A stretch of 64,000 bases of DNA from Agrilactobacillus yilanensis (GTDB lineage: Bacteria; Bacillota; Bacilli; Lactobacillales; Lactobacillaceae), in assembly GCF_003946725.1 (NCBI RefSeq), contig NZ_RHOY01000014.1, forward strand, positions 1 to 64,000, written 5' to 3'. Below are positions 44,357 through 50,845 of the stretch, one piece after another. A program made the translations under genes and the position numbers. Numbering within the stretch: position 1 is the first letter of the stretch; each line of letters begins with the position of its first letter. The notes below the pieces were generated by a model, which saw nothing but the letters and a program-made list of their open reading frames with translations, had not been told where the DNA came from and ran no database searches.

Positions 44357-44414
44357 TAAAAGTGAGTGCCCAGATCAAAATTTTATTTTGATCTGAGGCC
44401 TCACTTTTTTATTT
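44357..44414. terminator. Terminator between DUF4828 and lectin genes
   Basis: AAAGTGAG/CTCACTTT outer stem with inner AGATCAAAA/TTTTGATCT; T-rich on both sides. Convergent genes on either side. Confidence 0.87.
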
Positions 44415-44442
44415 AACCTAGTTTTATAATTTAGTTGACTTC

Positions 44443-46620
44443 TCAAAGACTGTTCACCGCTGTCCAAGTAATCGTCCCTTGATAAGTTCCAGGTTCATTA
44501 TAGTCTGAAGTTCTTAATAAAATACCAGTGGTTGGCTGCCATTGCGTGGTCAAATCTGTCGTCTGCACGCCAAGCCCACTTTTAACCCCATGACCCACAG
44601 AAATTGGTGTATCCGATAATGGGGTTATTTGCCCTGAATCTGCAACATAAATTAACTCACCATTTAACACCGTTTGATCTTGAAGCAGTTTGGTGGCCTG
44701 GGCTTGAATGTGCCAGTTAAGCCCAGGTGCTCTGCTGTCGATCACTTTAATCATCCAATTGTCTTGACGCTGAATAATTTGATGCGCCTGACTGCTGAAG
44801 CCTTGTTGAAAATACAGATCAGCCATCGGTTCTAATTCTAAAACACCGATTACATTAATTAAATAAGTAATCACATTTGATTTTAAACCCGTTTGATCTT
44901 TAAGATAAACTTCCAATACATTGGTCCCCACATGCAACGCTTGATGGGCTATATTGATGTTGAATGTTCCTGCAATTTGACTGGTCTCTTGGACATTACG
45001 GCTAACTAATGCCCCATCGTTTAATTTTGTATAGAGTGTCTGTTGCTGATTTACAACTTCATGATTATCTCGATACTGAATTTTACCCGAAATAAAGCCG
45101 TCCTCACCAATTTTTAAGGCCATTGGGTTTGGTGTTTGTTCCATGATCCCCAATTCTGGCCGTTCAATCTTGAACGCTGGCGTTGTGGCATCCGTAATCA
45201 GTCGTCGACCTGCAAAATGAGAAGTTGTCGCAGCTACCTCTGTATCTGTCGTTACACTTTCCACCGTACCCACTAATTCAAGCGTTGCCGTATTATTATT
45301 AAGATTTAAATTCTGTTTTAAAGCAACTTTAATTTCATTTTCAGTTAAGTTTTGTAAATCAATACTGTCTTGTTGCCCATTTTGATACGTCACCTTGCCG
45401 CTGGTATAAGATACTTGCTGCGGCAACCGCAATGTTGCTAAAATTGAACCCCAGTCTTCAGAGCCGCTATTATAATGCAGCTGATAATTTACGGCTAATG
45501 TATCCCCTACATGCACCGTATCATCTTCATTTAAAACTCTGTTTTGGACAACATCTTTAATTTGTGCGGTAACATCCCCCGCCACAAAAGCGGGCATTGA
45601 TTCAAAAATAACTAAATTGTTTTCGACCTTGTTCCAAGTTGTGCCTGTAAATCCCCAAAGGATTTTGGAATCCTGGGTTGCTAAAAAAACAGTCGGGTCC
45701 ACTGGCACCGTCCGTGTAATCGCTTGACCAGTAGGCGCTCCATCTGGCAGCCCCGGTTCATCAAATGCTTTATCGTTAAATGTGTATGTAATCTGCTTGG
45801 CAATCGGATCCCAATGAATACTCAAATGCCGCCACTTACCATTACTCAAATACCGGTCATTACCGGTGAATTCATCACCCAACATGACAACACCGCTGTG
45901 ATTCATCATCAAACTCATAAAACTGCCATTAAAAGGCGTGTAAGTTGCAGGTTGACCCGGATAGGCAGATGCAATGTGATCTGAAAGACCATTACTAGGA
46001 AAAGTTAAGCCATTATCAAAGTTCGCATTCGCCGCCCACTGATTATTCACCGGCGTATCTTTATGGCTGTCAAACTCCAAAGCCCAACTATTTTGAATTG
46101 CGCGTTTGGCGATCGCTGAAATCCCATCAACGCCTGGTGTCGTTCCCCAGACCCCCAGTGTTTCACCACCTTCGCCTTTGCCGTTGCTATTTAATGAAAA
46201 GGCCTCTGTTTTATGTTTGTCATTTTGTAAAACAAAAGCCATCCCATTACCAGCATTTTCAAATCGATTCCCAAAATATAACCACATCGACATTGTTTGT
46301 GCTTTTGTAATATCAAAATAATTACCGGCGCTGGCTTTAGACCAAACTGAACCGTAAACCCCCGCCTGCTCCGTCGTTAAAATAATTGGCACAACGGACG
46401 TCCCCGTTGCACCAAAACTCGAATTATTAAAAGTCCCGGGAATTGTCCCCAAGGTAAATAATTTATCTGCATCGGGCAAACCATTTGGCAATTTTTTAGT
46501 CAGAATATCGTTAATCTGTTCGCCATAAGCTACTGTTGGTTTATAGAGCACATTGCAACTGATAATGAATACCATACTAATTAAGAAGAAAATAAAGTAT
46601 TTTATTTGTTTTATAGACAC
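44443..46620 (-). CDS. Surface protein with L-type lectin domain and degenerate WxL domain (copy 1)
   Basis: 725 residues. An N-terminal signal peptide ends near TVAYG-EQ; an IISC sequence inside it resembles a lipobox but is probably not used. The L-type lectin domain (~45-330) has MSMWLYFGNRF, NSWALEFDSH and WRHLSIHWDP. Immunoglobulin-like segments follow (~335-590). The C-terminus (~600-725) has WxL-domain layout (DSRAPGLNWHIQAQA... and YQGTITWTAVNSL), with W-H-I and W-T-A in place of W-x-L. Likely bound to peptidoglycan non-covalently. GTG start, AGGTGG upstream. Paralogue of the next gene, separated by a terminator. Confidence 0.85.
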   Translation of the reverse strand: MSIKQIKYFIFFLISMVFIISCNVLYKPTVAYGEQINDILTKKLPNGLPDADKLFTLGTIPGTFNNSSFGATGTSVVPIILTTEQAGVYGSVWSKASAGNYFDITKAQTMSMWLYFGNRFENAGNGMAFVLQNDKHKTEAFSLNSNGKGEGGETLGVWGTTPGVDGISAIAKRAIQNSWALEFDSHKDTPVNNQWAANANFDNGLTFPSNGLSDHIASAYPGQPATYTPFNGSFMSLMMNHSGVVMLGDEFTGNDRYLSNGKWRHLSIHWDPIAKQITYTFNDKAFDEPGLPDGAPTGQAITRTVPVDPTVFLATQDSKILWGFTGTTWNKVENNLVIFESMPAFVAGDVTAQIKDVVQNRVLNEDDTVHVGDTLAVNYQLHYNSGSEDWGSILATLRLPQQVSYTSGKVTYQNGQQDSIDLQNLTENEIKVALKQNLNLNNNTATLELVGTVESVTTDTEVAATTSHFAGRRLITDATTPAFKIERPELGIMEQTPNPMALKIGEDGFISGKIQYRDNHEVVNQQQTLYTKLNDGALVSRNVQETSQIAGTFNINIAHQALHVGTNVLEVYLKDQTGLKSNVITYLINVIGVLELEPMADLYFQQGFSSQAHQIIQRQDNWMIKVIDSRAPGLNWHIQAQATKLLQDQTVLNGELIYVADSGQITPLSDTPISVGHGVKSGLGVQTTDLTTQWQPTTGILLRTSDYNEPGTYQGTITWTAVNSL

Positions 46621-46800
46621 CTATTCCACCTAAGCCTTATTTGACGACATCATATTCGGAGTTCTATCATCTTTTAGCTTAGGGTTTATTTAAAACAAGG
46701 TCAATAATTTAAAGATCAACTTTAGATAAAATGAAGTTTATATTATTAATTTTATTTTATTTTACATCCCCTACTAATATATTACTATAAATTGACAAAT

Positions 46801-46848
46801 AAATAGCGCTGGTAAGGCGTATTAACGCGCTTTATGCCAGCACTATTT
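46801..46848 (-). terminator. Terminator of lectin gene copy 2
   Basis: Minus-strand stem AATAG-GCTGG / CCAGC-CTATT with an inner GCG/CGC helix, followed by a short T-rich tract, 8 bp after the stop. Confidence 0.78.
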
Positions 46849-46855
46849 TAATCTT

Positions 46856-49027
46856 CTAAATACTATTGGTTGCTGTCCAAGTGATGGTACCCGTGTAAAT
46901 ACCGGCATTATTATTACCGGTTGTATTTAAGAATAAGCCCGTTGTAGGCACCCAGCCTGTAGAAATGTCCGTTGTCGTGGGATCATCCCCCATCTTTGTC
47001 CCTGAAGCCACGGTTGTTGGATTATCCGTAATTGCCGTTTGATTACTATTAATATCTACATAAATGATATCGCCATTTAACGGCGTTGTTGTTTGCATCA
47101 GTTGGCTGGCAGTTGCTTGAATGGCCCACTTTGAACCTGATGTGCGCGTATCTTCTAACGTCACAGTCCAATCGCCCTGTCGATCCAAAATTTGATGGGT
47201 GTCACCAGCGAAACCTCTTTCAAAGGTAACCGCCGGAGTTGCTTTTAAAACAAGATAGCCGGTCATGTTAATAGTATAAGTGATCGTATTTGATTTATTG
47301 CCATCAGCATCCCGGGCATAAACCGTTAATATATTCACACCAGGCTTTAACCCCTCAGCAGGCACCGTAATTTTATAAGTCCCGTTAGTACTGCTCTCTA
47401 CGCTAGCCAAAGTGCCCGTTTCAGTAGTAGCTTCATTGAGTTTTGTATAAAGGGTAACTTTAGTGTTATCAATCGTCCCGCCGCTAGTATAGGCCATAGT
47501 ACCGCCTAAAACCGCATCGTCACCTTGCTGAATGTTCACCGTATTGACCGTAGTGGCAATTGTTAAAGGTTTTGCTGACTTAATTACAAAATTATTGGTC
47601 GCTGCCGTAGCAATCAAATTAGTGCCCTTAAAAGTAGATACTGCCGAAGGTACTGTAGCCGTTGAGCCTAATGTTCCCGCTTTGGCCGTCCCAATGAAAT
47701 GAATATCCGCTCTAGCCACACTGCTGTCCAAAGCCTGCCCCAACGTTTGACTCATTGCAAAATTACTTAGTTTGCTGACATCAATGGTCTCAGCAGGTTT
47801 ATCCGTATTAGGATAAGTGATCTGCGCCGTTGTGTAAGTCATACTCTTAGGCAAGCTAAGACTGGCCACAATATTTTGCCAAGATTGATTCCCACTTAAA
47901 TAGCTTAATTGGTAGTGGACATCTAATGTGTCCCCAGCGATTACTGCATCCCCACTGGCAACGGTTCTGCCTTGCGTGACATTTTGAATTTCTGCAGTGG
48001 CCTCTGCTTCAACTAAAGAAGGGATCGATTCAAAGATTACAAAGTTATTTTCGCTGGCAGAACCGGTTGACCCGGTAAAGCCCCATCTAACTTTAGTATT
48101 CCCATCGGTCAAATTCAGCTTACTGATATCAATAGGGACCGTCCGGGTCACGGCTTTACCTGAAGGCGAGCCGTTTGCTTGTCCATCAACATCAAAGTTC
48201 TCATCATCAAAGATATACGTCATTTCTTGGGTTGTAGGATCCCATTGCATCTTTAAATGCCGCCATTTTACGTTACTTAAAATCTTATCGATAGTGCTGC
48301 TAAAGACATCTCCTAATTTCACTAAGCCTTCATGGTTCATTGAAAGGTCTGTATTATACGTCGCAACTTCTCCTGGATAATTAGAGGCAATATGGTTATT
48401 GTAGTTTGTGTCACCTAAGCCAAGATTGATATCAAACTTATTATCATTTGCTGGATTAGCACCTTTCGGATTAAGATACGTATCAAATTCTAAAGCCCAA
48501 CTATTTTGAATCGCTCGAGAAGCCGTAACTTCTGGCGTGCTGCCATCTTGCGTAGAGCCCCAAACACCTAACGTTTCACCACCGATACTGCTGCCCCCAG
48601 GTCCTTGAGCAAAGGCACTGACGCCTCGAGGATCATTTTGCATGACAAAAGCCATCCCGTCCCCGCCATTATAGTAACGTGCACCAAAATACAGCCACAT
48701 GGACATAGTTTGCCGTTTGGATAAATCAATATAATTGTCAGCGGCCATGTTGGACCACACGGATCCAACACGATTATATCTCGCAGGCGTTATGATGATC
48801 GCCGTTGTCCCATTACCATCACTTGGTGTATAGAATTCTGTTGAGTTATAAGAAATGTTACCAAGTGTAAATAATGATTGTGTAGAACTTAACCCTCTGG
48901 GATAGGCTCTTCCAAAAACATCTTTTGGTTCTTCATCAACCGCCCTGACAACTTGGTGATCCATCACTAAAAAAGCCCCCAACCCACAAAGTAGTCCCAA
49001 CAACATGTAATATAGTCGCTTTTTCAT
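46856..49027 (-). CDS. Surface protein with L-type lectin domain and degenerate WxL domain (copy 2)
   Basis: 723 residues, same architecture as copy 1: signal peptide (~1-30, cut near VVRA-VDE), L-type lectin (~40-325: MSMWLYFGARY, NSWALEFDTY, WRHLKMQWDP), beta-rich middle, and WxL-like C-terminus (~600-723: DTRTSGSKWAIQATA and YTGTITWTATNSI). The W-x-L motifs read W-A-I and W-T-A. RBS GGGGG. Tandem duplication with moderate divergence suggests distinct ligands. No DUF916 partner gene, usual in WxL clusters, is present nearby. Confidence 0.86.
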   Translation of the reverse strand: MKKRLYYMLLGLLCGLGAFLVMDHQVVRAVDEEPKDVFGRAYPRGLSSTQSLFTLGNISYNSTEFYTPSDGNGTTAIIITPARYNRVGSVWSNMAADNYIDLSKRQTMSMWLYFGARYYNGGDGMAFVMQNDPRGVSAFAQGPGGSSIGGETLGVWGSTQDGSTPEVTASRAIQNSWALEFDTYLNPKGANPANDNKFDINLGLGDTNYNNHIASNYPGEVATYNTDLSMNHEGLVKLGDVFSSTIDKILSNVKWRHLKMQWDPTTQEMTYIFDDENFDVDGQANGSPSGKAVTRTVPIDISKLNLTDGNTKVRWGFTGSTGSASENNFVIFESIPSLVEAEATAEIQNVTQGRTVASGDAVIAGDTLDVHYQLSYLSGNQSWQNIVASLSLPKSMTYTTAQITYPNTDKPAETIDVSKLSNFAMSQTLGQALDSSVARADIHFIGTAKAGTLGSTATVPSAVSTFKGTNLIATAATNNFVIKSAKPLTIATTVNTVNIQQGDDAVLGGTMAYTSGGTIDNTKVTLYTKLNEATTETGTLASVESSTNGTYKITVPAEGLKPGVNILTVYARDADGNKSNTITYTINMTGYLVLKATPAVTFERGFAGDTHQILDRQGDWTVTLEDTRTSGSKWAIQATASQLMQTTTPLNGDIIYVDINSNQTAITDNPTTVASGTKMGDDPTTTDISTGWVPTTGLFLNTTGNNNAGIYTGTITWTATNSI

Positions 49028-49258
49028 TGTGATACCCCCAAGCCTAAAACCTATTGCAATAACCCCAAATAAAAATAATTGTTTCCTTTAGTAAGACAGA
49101 TTATATAAGGTTATTCTTCTAAAGGCTATTTTTCAGCTTGTGAATAGATATTCAATGTTGGCATCTAAATAACTTCTAATTTAACAATTGTTCTTTTAAT
49201 TGAGGATAGTTATTGCTATGCTATGTAAGGGGTCTGTTTGAGATAAGGAATGATGACA

Positions 49259-49453
49259 ATGTTAGATCAACGTTTAATCGGCCAACGATTCACTAATACA
49301 ACCGCAACAGATTCGGGAACGGTGCGTTTCTTTGGTATTCTTTACCGTTATCGTCTCACAGAACCGGTTGCCATTGGTGAAATACTGGAAGTTACCGAAG
49401 TAACACCAAGTTATTTGCTTGTCCAACCATATATACCAGAACTTAAATACTAA
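49259..49453 (+). CDS. Minimal NfeD-like OB-fold protein (64 aa)
   Basis: Contains only the C-terminal OB-like domain of NfeD proteins (LIGQRFTNTTATDSGTVRFF...GEILEVTEVTPSYLLVQPY), with no membrane or protease part. ATG at 49259 is 9 nt after AAGGA; upstream in-frame ATGs touch the RBS. It lies 17 nt before a stomatin-like gene, the standard NfeD-SPFH pairing, supporting the assignment despite the short length. Confidence 0.8.
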   Translation: MLDQRLIGQRFTNTTATDSGTVRFFGILYRYRLTEPVAIGEILEVTEVTPSYLLVQPYIPELKY

Positions 49454-49470
49454 TTGAGGGGTGCTATTTT

Positions 49471-50382
49471 ATGTCCATTATTACTTGGATTATTGTAATT
49501 GCAATTATCTTATTTGTTTTATTTATTATCTTTTCATCGTTTGCTATCATCCATACTGGTGAAGTTGGGATTGTAGAACGTTTAGGGGTTTATGTCCGTT
49601 CCTTACAGCCCGGCTTACACGTTGTGGTGCCGATTTTATACCGTATCACTCAAGTCGTGAATCTAAAACAGATTCCTATGCAAATTAATGAGCAAGAAGT
49701 TATTACAAAAGACAACGTTGTCGTTAGAGTTTCCGAAACTTTAAAATATCATATTACCGATGTGGACGCTTTTGTTTACAAAAATAAAGACTCCGTTGAA
49801 AGTATGATTCAAGACACCCGGGCACAACTTCGGGGCATTATTGGGAATATGGACCTAAATGAAGTCTTAAACGGTACCGAAACCATTAATCACTCTTTAT
49901 TTGAACAACTAGGTGACATCACCGCCGGCTACGGTCTTAATGTAGATCGGGTGAACATTGATTCCATCGAAGTTGATCAAGATATTCAAGAATCTATGAA
50001 CAAGTTGCTCCGAGCTTCTAGAGAAAAAGAAGCCAACATTATGGAAGCAGACGGCTTAAAACAAGCTGCCATTGCTAAAGCTGAAGGTTTAAAGCAAGCT
50101 AACATTTTGGAGTCTGAAGGTAAGAAACAAACCCAAATTTTAGAAGCCCAAGGTCGGGCTGAAAGTCAACGTTTACTCGCCCAAGCTTCTAGAGACCAAA
50201 TTGACTTTATTAATGAAGCTTTAAAAGAAAACGCCCCCGTTTACTTGCAATATCGTAACATCGAAGCCATGGAAGCCTTAGCCAATAGTGACACAAACAC
50301 CGTTGTTATGCCAAGCCAAGCCATCGACAGCCTCGGCCAACTCCCCGCCGTTAAAAACCTGTTGAAAGATAAAAAAGATTAG
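49471..50382 (+). CDS. SPFH/band 7 (stomatin-like) membrane protein, QmcA/YbbK group
   Basis: 303 residues. One N-terminal helix (~3-25), PHB/SPFH domain (~26-180: GEVGIVERLGVYVRSLQPGLH), then an Ala/Glu-rich coiled coil with repeated EGLKQA/ESEGKKQ units (~185-240). Such proteins organise membrane microdomains, usually with an NfeD partner, here the preceding gene. Its stop TAG overlaps the first two bases of hairpin element 8. Confidence 0.93.
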   Translation: MSIITWIIVIAIILFVLFIIFSSFAIIHTGEVGIVERLGVYVRSLQPGLHVVVPILYRITQVVNLKQIPMQINEQEVITKDNVVVRVSETLKYHITDVDAFVYKNKDSVESMIQDTRAQLRGIIGNMDLNEVLNGTETINHSLFEQLGDITAGYGLNVDRVNIDSIEVDQDIQESMNKLLRASREKEANIMEADGLKQAAIAKAEGLKQANILESEGKKQTQILEAQGRAESQRLLAQASRDQIDFINEALKENAPVYLQYRNIEAMEALANSDTNTVVMPSQAIDSLGQLPAVKNLLKDKKD

Positions 50383-50495
50383 AGCGCGAACTAGAGCGGG
50401 AAAGCCTCGAGCACTAACCTAGAATCTTGCAGGGTGTCGTCAGACACACAAGAGATTCGTAGTTGGGTGAGAGCTTTGCTCTAGTGAGCGCGTTT
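50381..50495 (+). repeat. 3'-end hairpin element 8 (subtype A), overlaps SPFH stop
   Basis: Begins inside the stop codon TAG of the SPFH gene. Arms ACTAGAGC/GCTCTAGT, bulge GGG, AAAGC/GCTTT, GAATCT/AGATTC and GTGTC-GTCA-GACAC. Loop motifs CCTAG (50418-50422) and CGTAG (50458-50462). First of an array of three full elements plus one head. Confidence 0.9.
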
Positions 50496-50502
50496 CAAGA
50501 TC

Positions 50503-50618
50503 AGAGCGTGACCAAAGACGGGTTGATTTTGAGCATAGCCTAGACTAACGCCGTGAGCGGTTTTCGCTTACAAGTTAGACGTAGCTAAGCGCAGAAATCA
50601 GTCTTTGGGAACGCGTTT
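50503..50618 (+). repeat. 3'-end hairpin element 9 (subtype B)
   Basis: Nearly identical to element 4: CCAAAGAC/GTCTTTGG, bulge GGG, CTAAC/GTTAG, GTGAGCG/CGCTTAC. Loop motifs CCTAG (50539-50543) and CGTAG (50580-50584). Linker CAAGATC to element 8. Confidence 0.9.
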
Positions 50619-50626
50619 TTAGAGCC

Positions 50627-50741
50627 AGAGCGGGAACTAGAGCGGGAAAGCCTTGAGCACTAACCTAGAATCTTGCAGGGTGTCGTCAGACACACAAGAG
50701 ATTCGTAGTTAGGTGAGAGCTTTGCTCTAGTGAGCGCGTTT
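50627..50741 (+). repeat. 3'-end hairpin element 10 (subtype A)
   Basis: Close copy of element 8 with head AGAGCGGGA. Loop motifs CCTAG (50664-50668) and CGTAG (50704-50708). Linker TTAGAGCC to element 9. Confidence 0.9.
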
Positions 50742-50748
50742 TAGAGCC

Positions 50749-50771
50749 AGAGCGTGATCCAACACAACCTG
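50749..50771 (+). repeat. Truncated hairpin element head 11
   Basis: AGAGCGTGATCCAACAC, similar to head 3 at 13779. It is followed directly by the terminator region, the same arrangement as in the first array. Confidence 0.6.
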
Positions 50772-50778
50772 AACACAG

Positions 50779-50820
50779 TAAAGAATCCAGATCAAGATTA
50801 ATTCTGATCTGGATTCTTTA
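50779..50820. terminator. Bidirectional terminator after the element array
   Basis: Perfect 16-bp stem (50779-50794 with 50805-50820), 10-nt loop and A/T-rich flanks. Serves the SPFH transcript and the convergent adhesin gene. Confidence 0.92.
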
Positions 50821-50845
50821 TTTGCATTACCTTAGATACGTTAAA

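Noticed and set aside
46550-46580. Lipoprotein signal (IISC) in lectin protein copy 1
   Set aside because: The paralogue has no Cys there and both have ordinary signal-peptidase I sites further on.
50381-50741. Possible CRISPR array, because GTTTTAGAGC-like sequence recurs between units
   Set aside because: Units are ~115-bp hairpins of several subtypes joined by 0-8 nt; there are no constant repeats with unique 30-bp spacers and no cas genes.
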